Below the pieces are notes generated by a model. The model made no database searches, was not told the origin of the DNA, and was given only the letters and a program-made list of their open reading frames with translations. Of a DNA stretch of 64,000 nt, positions 17,030-27,062 are shown one piece after another. Location of the stretch: the NCBI GenBank assembly GCA_030447415.1, contig JAUJOZ010000003.1, forward strand, positions 83,532 to 147,531, in the 5' to 3' direction. Positions within the stretch are counted from its first letter, which is position 1. Every line of letters begins with the position of its first letter. Origin of the DNA: Thermomicrobiales bacterium (GTDB taxonomy: Bacteria; Chloroflexota; Chloroflexia; Thermomicrobiales; UBA6265). The translations under genes and the position numbers were made by a program.

Positions 17030-17238
17030 CCATCCACCACCCCAGCCTCCGGGACCCTCGCCACCGTTTCCTCGGAGGTCGAGAGCGTTCGCCGGGCCGT
17101 GCGCGCCCACGAGAACATCGCAACGCGGACCAGGCGACGGAACGCCGCGCGCCGCGTCGGGTCGTCCAGCACGGCGATCATCGCCGCGGCGAGCGCGTCC
17201 GGTTCGGGCTCGACGCGGAGGCCACCGTCGCCGAGCAC
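17030..17238 (-). pseudogene. Degraded duplicate of the 3' end of the glycosyltransferase at 19.9-21.1 kb
   Basis: The minus-strand translation GDGGLRVEPEPDALAAAMIA, then VLDDPTRRAA and FSWARTARRTL, matches the last ~65 residues of the intact glycosyltransferase nearly residue for residue, with one codon lost and several substitutions. No start, N-terminal domain or ribosome-binding site accompanies it. It is a truncated, drifting copy of the neighbouring gene's tail, about 2.8 kb from its source. Confidence 0.8.
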
Positions 17239-17531
17239 CTCATGTGAGATGCGGCAATCTAAAGGACATCCGAGTCGGCCGCGACCCCGTCCTCACGGAC
17301 CTTCCCGTGACCCGCCATCCATTGCCTCGCAGACCATCATGTCTCCCCCGGTCACGTCCTCGGCGTTCGCGCCAGCGAGGCGGCCAACGATGGCGTGGCA
17401 GGTGACGAGGCGGGGAAGATAGAGGTCATCCGCTCCCGCAGTTCGCACGTAGGATGAGCGTCCGGCAGGCGCGCCGGACACGGTCACCGACCGGGCGGTG
17501 GCTCTCTCGGAACGGAGAGGAGGCGCGCGAG

Positions 17532-18113
17532 ATGATGAGTTCGCGTGGCATGTGGCGTTCGATCGTGGTGGCCGGGCTGATCGCGGTCTGCTTGATGGCC
17601 GTGGGCTTCACGGTGCGCGTCCGCACGGCCGGCGCTCAGGACGCGGCTGCCGTCACCATCCAGAATTTCGCCTTCAGCCCCGCCTCGCTTGAGGTGGCGG
17701 TCGGGACGACGGTGACCTGGACGAACCAGAACAGCGCCCCGCACACGGCAACCGCCGACGACGGGTCGTTCGATACCGGGCAGTTGGCACAGGGGCAGTC
17801 CGGCAGCGTGACCTTTGACACCGCCGGCACCTTCGCCTACTTCTGCGCCATCCACCCGAACATGCGGGGGACCATCACCGTCACCGCTGCCGACGCGGCT
17901 GGCGATGACGCGGGCAACGACGCCGACGCAGTTGGCGACGACGCGGGCAACGACGCCGGCGCCGGCGCCACGACGACCAGCACCCTCCCCTCCAGTGGTG
18001 TCGGGACCGCGGCGGGCCGGGACACGGGCGCGCCGATGACGACGCTCGCGGTGCTGATCGCTCTGCTCGCCGTGATCGGCCTGGCGGCGGTGCGGTTACG
18101 TCGGCGCGCGTAG
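17532..18113 (+). CDS. Secreted, cell-wall-anchored cupredoxin (plastocyanin/azurin-like)
   Basis: 193 residues from the ATG at 17532, which follows AGGAGG by eight bases. A signal peptide (IVVAGLIAVCLMAVGFTV) is followed by a type-1 copper domain. The ligand pattern is clear: His in NSAPHTATADDGSFDTG, and Cys-His-Met in AYFCAIHPNMRG. A repeated acidic linker (GDDAGNDADA) leads to LPSSG, a hydrophobic helix and a RLRRRA tail, a sortase-type sorting signal. It would carry electrons or copper at the cell surface. The ECF sigma/anti-sigma pair follows on the same strand. Confidence 0.9.
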   Translation: MMSSRGMWRSIVVAGLIAVCLMAVGFTVRVRTAGAQDAAAVTIQNFAFSPASLEVAVGTTVTWTNQNSAPHTATADDGSFDTGQLAQGQSGSVTFDTAGTFAYFCAIHPNMRGTITVTAADAAGDDAGNDADAVGDDAGNDAGAGATTTSTLPSSGVGTAAGRDTGAPMTTLAVLIALLAVIGLAAVRLRRRA

Positions 18114-18291
18114 CCAGGGAGCACCTGCCAGCGGCTGGGGCGGGGACGGTCGTTCCCGCCGTGGCCCCCGTTCGAGCAGCGACCGATCATGACCGCGGTC
18201 CCCGCGGTACCCCGTGATGGTCTCGGTATCGGCTAGAGGTGGGCCTATCACGACGAACCGGCCCGGCGAAGGGGGAGAGAAGAACGGCGTC

Positions 18292-18927
18292 GTGGCTCCG
18301 TCAACGGACCCCCGCGGCGATGGGGAACTCGCGCGCCGACTTCGCGACGGGGACGGAGAGGCTCTCGCCACCCTCTACGACCGCTACGCCGCCAACGTCC
18401 ACGGGTTGGCGCAGGTCATCTTGCGCGACGACCGCCTCGTCGAAGAGGTGACCCACGATGTTTTCCTCGGGCTCTGGCGGCAGCCCGGCACCTACGACGC
18501 GGCGCGCGGCCCGTTCGTCGGGTGGCTGCTCCGGGTCGCGCGCAACCGCGCCATCGACCTGCTGCGCCGCCGGCGGGAGCGGCCGTTCGCGGCCGACGCC
18601 ACGTTAGCGGAAGGCATCGCCGACCGGCTGGTGGACCCCGACCCGGACCCAGCGGATCAGGCGACGGCGAGTCTCGACCGGCGGGCGGTGCGCGCGGCGC
18701 TCGAGCGACTCACCCCGGACCAACGCCGGCTGCTCGAGCTCGCCTACTTCGATGGCCTGACGCAGCGTGAAATTGCCGCCCGGCTCGACCGCCCGCTGGG
18801 AACAGTCAAGTCGCAGATCCGGACCGCGATGCAGCGCATGGCGGACCTATTGGTGGGCTCCGCCCCACCCTTCCCTAGCCTTGACCCGCCGCGTCCAGCG
18901 CAGGTCGCCGCCGGTGACGAGCCATGA
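18292..18927 (+). CDS. ECF-type RNA polymerase sigma factor
   Basis: From GTG 18292 (GGGGGAGAG about ten bases upstream) the product is ~211 residues; an ATG at 18214 would add 26 residues without a ribosome-binding site. Region 2 is clear (ALATLYDRYAANVHGLAQVI, then EEVTHDVFLGLWRQP and FVGWLLRVARNRAIDLLRRR). Region 4 is ALERLTPDQRRLLELAYFDG, then LTQREIAARLDRPLGTVKSQ. The gene overlaps its anti-sigma partner by ATGA. It would redirect RNA polymerase to stress promoters when released. Confidence 0.93.
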   Translation: MAPSTDPRGDGELARRLRDGDGEALATLYDRYAANVHGLAQVILRDDRLVEEVTHDVFLGLWRQPGTYDAARGPFVGWLLRVARNRAIDLLRRRRERPFAADATLAEGIADRLVDPDPDPADQATASLDRRAVRAALERLTPDQRRLLELAYFDGLTQREIAARLDRPLGTVKSQIRTAMQRMADLLVGSAPPFPSLDPPRPAQVAAGDEP

Positions 18928-19781
18928 CCGACGCCACGCCGACAACGCCCCACGCGTCCGACCTGGGCTGCACCGAGGTCCGGGAGGCGCTCGGTGCCTA
19001 CGCCCTGGGCGCCCTCGACGCCGACGAGCGGGCCAGCGTCACGGCCCATCTTGCCGGCTGCGCGGAGTGCCGCGCCGCGCTCGCCCGGTACGAGACGGCC
19101 GTGGATGCGCTCGGCGGCACGGTCCCACCGGTGCCTCCCCCCGCGTCGCTGCGGGAGCGGCTCCTCGCCGAGGTGGGCGTCGCGGCGACCGAAGGTCAGG
19201 CCGAGGCAGGCGCGGCGGGAGCCCCCGTTCACCTTCGGCAAAAAGACACCCGACCGGAACGCCGATCTACGTCGCGGCGCGCGGCGGTCGCGCTCGGCCT
19301 CGTCGCGGCGGCGCTCCTGGCGAGCATTGGGGTAGCGGGGGTGCTGTGGTCCCAGGCCCGGGCGGATCGCGACGAGGCGCGGGCGCAGCGCCGAGCTCTG
19401 GCCATTTACCTCGACGAGGTGCACGAGGTGCTGCGCAATGGCGGGATCGCCGCACCGCTGGCGCCGGCCGAGGGAGACAGCGGGAGCCGGACGGAGCACG
19501 GCACGCTGATCGTCGGCCCCGATGATGGGGACGCGATGGTGTTGGTGGCAGGGATCCCGCCGGACGACGACGCCCGCTACCAGGTCTGGGTTGCGCGCGG
19601 CGACGAGCGCATCGGCCTCGACAACCTGTGGGTGACGGACGAAGGCTTCGGCTGGCTGATGCTCGCCTCGCCGGAGCCACTCGCCAGCTATGACATGGTC
19701 GGCATCACGCGCGTCGCCCCGGGCACCCCCGAGGATGAGGACCTGCTGGTGGCGCCGATCCCCAGGACGGCGCCGACCTGA
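18924..19781 (+). CDS. Zinc-containing membrane anti-sigma factor (RskA type)
   Basis: 285 residues. The N-terminal domain carries an HxxxCxxC zinc motif (AHLAGCAECRAAL) that binds ECF sigma factors. A basic stretch precedes one membrane helix (AVALGLVAAALLASIGVAGV), and the extracellular C-terminal domain has the RskA pattern (AMVLVAGIPPDDDARYQVWV, then a LASPEPLASYDMVGITRV strand region). The gene starts inside the stop codon of the sigma gene (ATGA), so the two are translationally coupled. The external domain is the likely sensor or protease-regulated part. Confidence 0.92.
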   Translation: MTDATPTTPHASDLGCTEVREALGAYALGALDADERASVTAHLAGCAECRAALARYETAVDALGGTVPPVPPPASLRERLLAEVGVAATEGQAEAGAAGAPVHLRQKDTRPERRSTSRRAAVALGLVAAALLASIGVAGVLWSQARADRDEARAQRRALAIYLDEVHEVLRNGGIAAPLAPAEGDSGSRTEHGTLIVGPDDGDAMVLVAGIPPDDDARYQVWVARGDERIGLDNLWVTDEGFGWLMLASPEPLASYDMVGITRVAPGTPEDEDLLVAPIPRTAPT

Positions 19782-19876
19782 GATCGCTGGAGCAGCCCAG
19801 TTCGCCGGCCTGGATTCGATAGAACGGTGCCGATCGCGGCGATGACCCTACCGAGACGCGCCAGAAGCTCGACCAG

Positions 19877-21103
19877 CTAGGCGTTGCGGTCGATCTCTCC
19901 CTCACTCTCCGGTACCTTCATCATTGCCTCCTCGTAGGCCGCGAGCGTCAGCCGAGCCGTCCGCTCCCAGGAGAACGTCGCGGCGCGGGCCAAGCCACGG
20001 CGGCGCAACGCCGCGCGCCGCGTCGGGTCGTCCAGCACGGCGATCATCGCCGCGGCCAGCGCATCCGGCTCGGGCTCGACGAGGAGGCCACCGTCGCCGA
20101 CCACCTCCGGCAGACTCGCCCGGTTCGCCGCGATGGTCGGCACCCCGCAGGCCATCGCCTCCAACGCCGTCAGGCCGAAGCCCTCGTAGCGGGACGGCGT
20201 GACGTAGGCGTCGGCGCCCTGGTAGAGCGCGATCTTAGCCGCGGGCGACAGGAAGCCGGTGAGCACGACCTTCCCGTCCAGTCCAAGGCGATCGATGACC
20301 GGGGCCAGGGGCGGGAAGACGACCGGGTTGGCGCTGTGCGGCGACCCGCCGATCACGAGCAGGACCGGCTCCGCCAAGCGCGGTAGGGTGCGGGCGAACG
20401 CTTCCAGCAGGAGCGGCAGATTCTTGCGCGCGTCCATCCCACCGACGTTGAAGACGTACCGACCGCGCACCCCGAACCGGCGAGCCACTTCCCTAAGCGG
20501 GGCGGGGTTCGTCGCCGGTCTGTAGGCGCGCCCGGCGGCCTCCGGCGTGACCCGGATGCGGTCACCGGCGATGCCGAGGACCCGCTCGATGTCCGTGGCG
20601 GCGGCGCGCGAGGGCGCGAGGACGAGGCGCGCACGGCGAACAGCGCGACGAGCAAGCGCCAACCTCACCCGCGCGGGGCGGGAAGCCCGGTACTCGGGCA
20701 GGAGCAGCGGGATCACGTCGTGGATGGTCACCACCAACGGTAGGTCCGGCGGCATCCGAATGGGCGCCGCGAAGTGAGGGACATGCAGGAGATCGGGCTC
20801 GATCCGGCGCGCCGCCTCCCCTAGGCCCGCGACCTCCCAGGCCAGCCGCCGGAGGCGCCCCCGCGCCGCCGCGCCGATGGAACTGGCGACCAACGGCTCA
20901 ACCAGAGATGGAGCCGACCCGTCTGGCGGCGCCTCGCTCGACGCCGAACCCGTGACACTAGCTCTCCGATTGCGGCCGGGAGCGAGCAGCTCCAGATCGA
21001 GGTCAGGCGCGACCGTGCCAAGCGCGCGGGCAAGCTCTCGCACGTAGGTGCCCGTGTCGGACGGCGGCAAGTCGAGGAAGCTGCCGTCGAGAGCGACGCG
21101 CAC
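19877..21103 (-). CDS. Family 4-type (GT-B) glycosyltransferase
   Basis: 408 residues from GTG 21103, chosen because GAGG lies six bases upstream and the family's first beta strand (RVALDGSFLDLPPSDTGTYV) starts there. Both Rossmann halves are visible: VTIHDVIPLLLPEYR in the N-domain and VFNVGGMDARKNLPLLLEAF, then a SRYEGFGLTALEAMACGVPT nucleotide-sugar site in the C-domain. It transfers a sugar from a nucleotide donor, probably to a surface glycan; donor and acceptor are unknown. Its 3' end has a degraded copy at 17.0-17.2 kb. Confidence 0.93.
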   Translation of the reverse strand: MRVALDGSFLDLPPSDTGTYVRELARALGTVAPDLDLELLAPGRNRRASVTGSASSEAPPDGSAPSLVEPLVASSIGAAARGRLRRLAWEVAGLGEAARRIEPDLLHVPHFAAPIRMPPDLPLVVTIHDVIPLLLPEYRASRPARVRLALARRAVRRARLVLAPSRAAATDIERVLGIAGDRIRVTPEAAGRAYRPATNPAPLREVARRFGVRGRYVFNVGGMDARKNLPLLLEAFARTLPRLAEPVLLVIGGSPHSANPVVFPPLAPVIDRLGLDGKVVLTGFLSPAAKIALYQGADAYVTPSRYEGFGLTALEAMACGVPTIAANRASLPEVVGDGGLLVEPEPDALAAAMIAVLDDPTRRAALRRRGLARAATFSWERTARLTLAAYEEAMMKVPESEGEIDRNA

Positions 21104-21597
21104 GATCCGCCTCAATTCATCCGACCGGTTGGCGCGGCTACCACCCGACCGAGCATGCTGGACGGACCCCCGCGTCTCCGACTGACGACCACGACGGTGC
21201 GGTAGACGGCTTGCGGTCGCCCGACTACCCCACCGGCATCGACGGCAAGGGCAAGGCCGGCGGGCGCGTCCGCCGACGCGACCCGGCACGGGCGAGCGGA
21301 ATCAACACCGGGGCGTCCTTCGTCCACCGAGGCGGTCGACGGGTCCACGACGACTATCGCGGACCACGACCAAGCTCACCGTCGTCCACCTGCTTGCCAA
21401 CCGGGGCGCGGCGTAGTATAGCAATGGTGTCCCCGCGCTCAGCCCAAATCCGTGGATACCGCTGCTCGCCCGGCAAGCAAGGCCGAGTGAATGCCGCCGG
21501 CGGTTGGCGAGCCGCCCCGGCGCGCCGAGTGGGCGGCTATGGTATCATTTGGGAAGTATTAGACGACCCGATGGGGTCGTGGCACGGGAGGACCTTC
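21104..21597. other. 494-base non-coding stretch between glycosyltransferase and thioredoxin genes
   Basis: No convincing gene. A 78-codon minus-strand frame (21112-21348) is open but resembles no family I know. The last ~60 bases before the thioredoxin gene are locally AT-richer (TATGGTATCATTTGGGAAGT) and probably hold its promoter, but no clear -35/-10 pair with standard spacing is seen. Confidence 0.4.
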
Positions 21598-21923
21598 GTG
21601 GCCAAGCCGATGGAAATCTCCGACAGCGCCTTCGAGCAGGAAGTGCTCAAGGCGGACAAGCTGGTTCTGGTTGACTTCTGGGCCCCTGGTGTGGCCCCTG
21701 CCGCACGACCGGCAGGGTCCTGGACGAGATCGCCGATGAGCGGCCGGACCAGGTGAAAGTCGTCAAGGTCAATATCGACGACCATCAGGAGCACGCCGCC
21801 AGGTTCCGGGTGATGAGCATCCCGGCGATGCTGCTCTTCAAGGACGGCCAACCGGTCGACCGCCTCGACGGCGCGCACCCCAAGCGCAACATCGTGGACC
21901 GCCTCGAGTGCCATCTCGGCTGA
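21598..21923 (+). pseudogene. trxA: Thioredoxin with a one-base frameshift at the active site
   Basis: GTG 21598 has GGGAGGA six bases upstream. The first frame gives AKPMEISDSAFEQEVLKADK, then LVLVDFWAP and breaks. In the next frame the protein resumes as WCGPCRTTGRVLDEIADERP and runs on to FRVMSIPAMLLFKDGQPVDR and a TGA at 21921. Exactly one base is missing at 21685-21687, in a run of four Cs where GCC-CCC-TGG would need five. With it restored this is a normal ~108-residue thioredoxin with the WCGPC disulfide. A homopolymer sequencing error is the simplest reading; a true pseudogene is the alternative. Confidence 0.9.
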
Positions 21924-21958
21924 GGCGGTAGCCGGCGGGGGATAGAGACAGAGAACAG

Positions 21959-21992
21959 GACGACGAGGGGCGCGGCCGCGCCCCTCGTCGTC
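21959..21992 (+). terminator. 34-base perfect palindrome downstream of thioredoxin
   Basis: GACGACGAGGGGCGCGG and its exact complement abut to form a 17-bp stem, 35 bases after the thioredoxin stop. There is no U-run beyond TCTCC, so this is a very stable transcript-end hairpin rather than a classic rho-independent terminator. Confidence 0.6.
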
Positions 21993-22051
21993 TCCCAGGA
22001 ACGGGCTCCTCGCAGCAGATCCCCGAGCGTCCGTTCCACGCCTCGCCACGT

Positions 22052-22085
22052 CATGCTTGACACATGTTTGCACTCAGGGTTGGCA
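22052..22085. repeat. Solo copy of the 'ACATGTGTCAAGCATG' terminal-repeat motif
   Basis: CATGCTTGACACATGTTTGC and the following ACTCAGGGTTGGCA match the outer part of the terminal inverted repeats found at 24.3, 24.5, 29.7 and 32.4 kb, in the same orientation as the 32.4-kb end. The inner GGCTCT tip is missing. It looks like the remnant of an excised or truncated element. Confidence 0.7.
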
Positions 22086-22252
22086 ACCGCCGGAACCCCG
22101 TGATCAAACCTCGTCATCAAGTGGTTGACACCGGCGAGCAGGATCCATGACCGAAGCGTCGGTAAGGTCCATGAATCCCCTCCCGGACTATCGCGTGCGC
22201 GAGTCGACGTCTCCTCCATTTGGCTTTCGGTTCGGCCGAGCATCGCGTCGCG

Positions 22253-23706
22253 TTATGGTGACCCGAACCAGGTCGTCAGCGCGTCGCGCAATCCGGTATC
22301 CGTGCCGTCCCCCACCCAGGCGACGTATCCATCGGGTCTGATTAGCACGGCAGCGGGGGCTGCGACTTGGCCCAGGACCGGAAGCTCCACGTACCGGCAA
22401 ACTTGGCGTCGATCGTCAACACTCGGTGTGCCCAAGGAGTGATGTCGAAGTCGCCGGGTTCACCGAGGTTGAGCAGCACCGGCCGGGCATCTTGCAGCAG
22501 GGTGAAGACCCGCAGCGGGCCGTTGGCGGTGACCAGGTCGAGATCGGGCATGCGGCGCCCGAGCAGCGGGTGTCCTCACCGAGGTCGTAATGAATGTCCA
22601 GCCCAGACATCATCGCGGCGAACCGCTTGCGCGGCTCGGCCATGCTGAGGAGCTCGGACACGGCGTCGCGCAAGGCGTCGGTGCGGTCATCTGCGCGGAG
22701 CAGCGCGACTTGCGCCATCGTGTTGCGCAGCACGCGGGCAGCGACCGGGTGGCGCTCGGCATGGTAGGTATCCAGGAGGCTTTCTGACGATGTCCGGTTG
22801 ACCACCTGGGCCAGCTTCCATCCCAGGTTCACCGCATCCTGCACACCGATGTTGAGGCCCTGTCCACCCGCCGGATAATGCACGTGTGCGGCGTCACCCG
22901 CCAGCAGCACCCGTCCCTTGCGGTAGGAAGCTGCCTGCCGGGCCATATCGGTAAATCTCGAAATCCAAGTGGGACTGTGGATCCCGAAATCGGTCCCGTA
23001 GACGGCGACGAGCGCCTCGCTGAGATCGCGCAGGGTCGGTTCGCCGGTCCGGCCGAGGCGCTGTTCGGTCACGAGGACCCGCACCGCCCCCATCCTCCAA
23101 CCTGCTCAAGGATTGGATACCGAGGGCGTCGCGGCGTAAGCCCCATTCCGGCTCCTCGGCCATCTCGACCTCGGCGATCAGGTGGCTGGTTGTCGGATCC
23201 CACCCGGGGAACTCGATGCCGGCGGCTTTCCGGCTCAGACTGCGTCCGCCATCGCACCCGACGAGATATTCCGCCCGCAGCGACGGGCCGTCGGACAGCG
23301 CGATGTCGACACCGGTGCCGTCCTGCGCGAAACCCGTCACTTCACGTCCGCGATAGATCGGCACCGCCAGCTCGCCGACCCAGCCGGCCAGGATGCGTTC
23401 GATGTGGTTCTGCCACAGCCCGAGCCCGTAGTTGTGCCGCGTGGGAAAGTCGCTGATGTCCAACGGGATCCAGGCGAAGGACGCAACCTGAGCCACCTGC
23501 CCCTGCGAAAGGAAGCGATCAGCGATGCCACGCTGATCGAGCATCTCGATGGTGCGTGCATGCAAACCGCCTGCGCGTGAGCCGATGAGGTCCTGGCTGG
23601 CGCGCCGCTCAACAATGGCAACGTCGACCCCCGCCAACGCCAACTCGCCCGCCACCATCAGCCCCGTCGGGCCGCCGCCGGCTACCACCACCGCATGTTC
23701 GGCCAT
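22253..23706 (-). pseudogene. FAD-dependent aromatic/antibiotic hydroxylase, broken by three frameshifts
   Basis: Reading through frameshifts near 23093, 22553 and 22390 restores a ~480-residue class A flavin monooxygenase. The ADP-binding fold is VVVAGGGPTGLMVAGELALA, the conserved DG motif is LVGCDGGRSLSRKAAG, and the second FAD motif is GRVLLAGDAAHVHYPAGGQG. The C-terminal thioredoxin-like domain (VFTLLQDARPVLLNLGEPGD, then AAVLIRPDGYVAWVGD) is as in PheA/TfdB and rifampicin-monooxygenase relatives. The natural substrate cannot be inferred. Start ATG 23706. Three indels in one gene point to loss of function unless the sequence is error-rich here. Confidence 0.85.
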
Positions 23707-23720
23707 ACACCACCCCTTAC

Positions 23721-24299
23721 TTGACCCCGGTCCCGGCTCCGTGCCGCGCGCCCAACCGGCGCGTCGTCGGCTCCGCCGAAGGCGGGATCGGCCATCCGGA
23801 TTACCACGGGCGTCAACCGCTTCATGACGAGGTGTACCCCGTGATCTCCCCGTGTCAGGACCACTTCGCCCATCAGGAGCGACCGGAGAACCGCCGGAGC
23901 CCGGCCGCGGTGCTCCACCGGGTGTACGGCAAACTCGTTGCCCCCGCGGAGCTCCATCGCATCTTCTACAGCACGCGCTTCGGCCGCGTGTTGGATCGGG
24001 CAGGGTATGCGCGGCTCCGGCGGTGGCAGGTCTATGCCGAGCACCTCACCCTCGCCTATCAGGATGAGCCGCTGGCCCAGTACCACGTGGCCTACCAACC
24101 GGACCAGCGTCGTCTGCAGAGGGTGACGCCGGAGCAGCTGTTCGAGACGCCGCATCGCTCGCCGCAACCGCCGCTGTGGACGTGGGGGGAGGATGAGTGG
24201 CTACCGGTGCTGCAGCTGCCAGCCTATGCGCCGCGCAAGTCGCGCCCGCCTGGCGCGGTGCAACCGCCCCTCTTCGCCCTCGAGGAGGTCAGCGCCTAA
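23721..24299 (+). pseudogene. 3' remnant of an integrase-core (rve-type) transposase
   Basis: Only the C-terminal part is present. After ~70 residues of unrelated-looking lead sequence the frame reads as the end of a retroviral-integrase-fold transposase: a small beta-barrel region (YARLRRWQVYAEHLTLAYQD, then EPLAQYHVAY) and a basic, proline-rich tail (LPAYAPRKSRPP). The catalytic DDE domain is absent. The remnant ends 28 bases before a 190-bp MITE, so this segment has been a repeated insertion target. Confidence 0.6.
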
Positions 24300-24327
24300 G
24301 CCGAGCCGGGAGCGTCCCCCACGCCTC

Positions 24328-24517
24328 GCTCTGCCACGCCCGACCGCACACATGTGTCAAGCATGTCGGCTCTTCCGCGCTTTTGGTGATGACGGCCAGC
24401 GCTGGGAGGGGTCCGGGTCGAACCACCCCAACCCCTCGTGACCCGAGCCTAGCCTTCACCGAGAGTGCGGAAGAGCCGACATGCTTGACACATGTGTGCA
24501 GTCGGGCGTGGCAGAGC
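24328..24517. mobile_element. 190-bp MITE with ~51-bp terminal inverted repeats
   Basis: The two ends (24328-24378 and 24467-24517) are near-perfect inverted copies. Each reads, from outside in, GCTCTGCCACGCCCGAC, a CACATGTGTCAAGCATGTC core, and GGCTCTTCCGC. The ~88-base centre has no open frame. The same ends bound the ISL3-like transposon at 29.7-32.5 kb, so this is probably a non-autonomous derivative mobilised by that transposase family. Confidence 0.85.
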
Positions 24518-24786
24518 AGGGGCGCGCCTGATCTCCTTCTCCTGACCGTTGCGTCGATCCGTGCTGTCGACACCGTACCCATTGGTCGCAGGGCGGCATG
24601 CACCCGATGACGAAGCCACTGTGGTACGACGCGGGGCCGCGTCCGCCGGTGCGTGCGGCTCCGCGCCCTCGTGCCCATTGGCTCATGCGGCCGCGCGCCG
24701 TCCAGTCCGGCGCCAACCCGAGCCGCTTCAGCGGCCTGCTGGAGGAACCATCGTTCGATGGCAGAAACGTACGACGCAAGAAGTCC

Positions 24787-26889
24787 TCAGAGCGTCCATA
24801 CCAGTGGAACGCGCGGATCGGGCAGGTAGGCGCAGTAGGTACCGGTGCGGATGGCGCGGTCCAGGTGCTCCCCCAGCGCGGGATGGTACCCGTGGATACG
24901 GGCCATTGCCTGACGGATGGCCCGGGTCACGCTGGCTCTCGCGCGTTCCGAGTCGGACCCCACGCGCCGATCGCGACCGCCGAGCCCGACCGCACGGGCC
25001 AGCTCACGGAGCAGGAAGTCTCGCTCGGCAGCCGCCTGTGCGGCCCGCTCGTCGTCCCCAATGGCCCGCGCCTCCTCGATGTCCTCGTCGATCTCGGCGA
25101 GCCGCCGACGGTACGCCTCCTTGGCTCGCGCATCGAGCATCACGCCGGCATCGAGGCCGGACGAGAAAGCCAGGCCGCGCTCTGCGCCGCGGCCTGCCTC
25201 ACCGGACCAGCCGCCCTCGGCGGCCACCAGGTCACGCACGTGGAACTCGCGCCCTGGGTCGCCGAGAAGGCGCGCGAGGTACCGCAAGCCCTTCAGGTCC
25301 CGCAGGCGGACGGCCTGCCCCTTGAACGCCACCGACCAGTAGTCGCCCTCGCGACGAAAGACGTACTCATCGGCGCTCGAGTCGCCGGTCGAGGGACGCG
25401 AGCGCCGACGCGCATCGTCTCCTCCCGCACCGCCGCACGCCCGGACGGCTTCGGCCGCCCGTTCCACGGCGCCGACTCGCTCGAAGCCCGACCGGGCGGC
25501 TTGGAACTCCAGGACCGCACGCTCCTCGCTTCCCCCGGCGCGGTGCGCGTGTCCCAGCCCCATGCGGGCGAGCGCCGTCTCGTAGGGCGCGCCAACCCCG
25601 TTCCAGAGGTGCGCGGCCTCTTCGAAGGCACGGCGGGCGCCAGCCGTGTCGCCCTCGGCCAGACCTACCTTTCCGCGGGCGAGGGCCGCGCTGGCGAAGA
25701 GCGCCTTGCTTTCGAACAACGCGGCGATGCGCGAGAGCTGGTCTGCTGCCGCGCGTGCCAGACCGAAGTCGCCGGCCGCGATCTCGGTCTCGACCTGCGC
25801 CTCGAGCAGGGGCGCCCGGCGCAGCTCCGTGTTCGGCGGCAGCTCCTTGGACGGCACGCTCAGGGGATGCTCCAGCGCGTCTCTGACGGACTGCGCAGCC
25901 AAGACCACGTCGCCCTTGGCCAGATGCACCAGGGCGAGGCCGGGCTGCGGGTCCCACCCGACCTCGTGCGCCGCGAGGAATGCCTCTTCCGCGCCCTGGA
26001 TGTCTCCCCTGCGCAGCCGGATGCGGCCAAGCTCGGTCAACGGCCACCCGAACTCTCGTCGCAGGTAGGGGCGAAGCTCCTCGCAGGCCAGGAGGGCTTC
26101 CCTCTCTGCCTCGAGGCAAAACCCGCGTAGCCGGAGGATCTCTGCGCGGTGGACGCGGCAGCGTCCGTGGACGCTCCCGACGGGCTGCCCGTGGCACCAC
26201 CGCTCCATCGCCGCGGTCCACTCCTCGGCCAGGTCGTACTGCGCGAGCGCCTGGAGCGCGCAGACCACCTCGCAGTAGACGACCCCCGTCGCGAGGGGAT
26301 CGAGCTCGCCGGAGACCGCGGCTACGGCTGCTTCATTGAGGAGCCCGAGTCCCTGCTGGACCTCGCCGTCCAGGACGAGGCTGCGGGCCTCGGCCACCCG
26401 GCCAACGGCGGCAGCGGCCGGGTCGCACCTCGTGCCGACCTCAATGGCACGCCGGGCCCAGTGCCGAGCACTCTGGAAGTCGCCCGACAGCAGCCGTTCG
26501 TAATTGCGCACCACGGCCAGCCAGGCGTGGACCGGTGCCTCGTCGTGGCCCTCCAGAAGTCGTTCTGCGCGCCTTATCCACCCACGAACGGGGGCCACGA
26601 GGAGGGCGGTGTCGAAGAGCAGGTGCAGGGCGACGCGGACCGCCGCCCCTGCTGCCGCAAGATGATCGCCCGCGCGCACGCCTTGCGCGTGGGCCCGTTC
26701 CCACGCGCGCTAATCGTCGCATCGAGACGACCCGCGGCGTACCCCACTTCGGCGAGGAGGAAGGTCCGGCCCGCTCAGGGGCGTGCATGCATCCGCCTCG
26801 ACGAGCAGGTCGTGAGCGTGCTGCCACTCGCCCCGCCCCGCGGCTTCGCGCGCCCGTTCCACGAGAGTGGTTTGGGTGGCTTCACTCAT
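24787..26889 (-). CDS. TPR-rich regulator-type protein, N-terminus frameshifted
   Basis: From ATG 26889 (MSEATQTTLVERAREAAGRG) two indels, near 26755 and 26715, must be corrected to join the 630-residue main frame; the full product is ~700 residues. Residues ~60-480 are helix-turn-helix repeats of TPR character (DFQSARHWARRAIEVGTR, GDIQGAEEAFLAAHEVGWD). A conserved module follows (YVFRREGDYWSVAFKGQAVR, then LRDLKGLRYLARLL) and ends in a helical C-terminus (AYRRRLAEIDEDIEEARAIG). This C-terminal module is familiar from TPR-type ATPase/LuxR-like regulators of high-GC bacteria, but here the ATPase and DNA-binding parts are absent. Function unknown. Confidence 0.75.
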
Positions 26890-27062
26890 CCCTCGCCCCC
26901 ACGGCGGCGTGCCCGAAGGCGGCCATTGTAACGGCGGAAGTTCCCCCGGTAACGGCCTTCGTCACGCATTAGGGGTTAGGTGGCCGGGAGCTCGGCCAGG
27001 ACCATGCAGTGTCGGGCTCCCGGCAGCGTCACCAATACGGATTTCGGAGGAGGAGAACGATC

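Noticed and set aside
21112..21348. 78-codon minus-strand ORF upstream of the glycosyltransferase
   Set aside because: No recognisable domain, no ribosome-binding site, and it runs into the glycosyltransferase start.
24518..24786. Possible gene on the minus strand (frame with PLKRLGLAPDWTARGRMSQW)
   Set aside because: It runs through the MITE end and matches no family I recognise; probably chance or a remnant.
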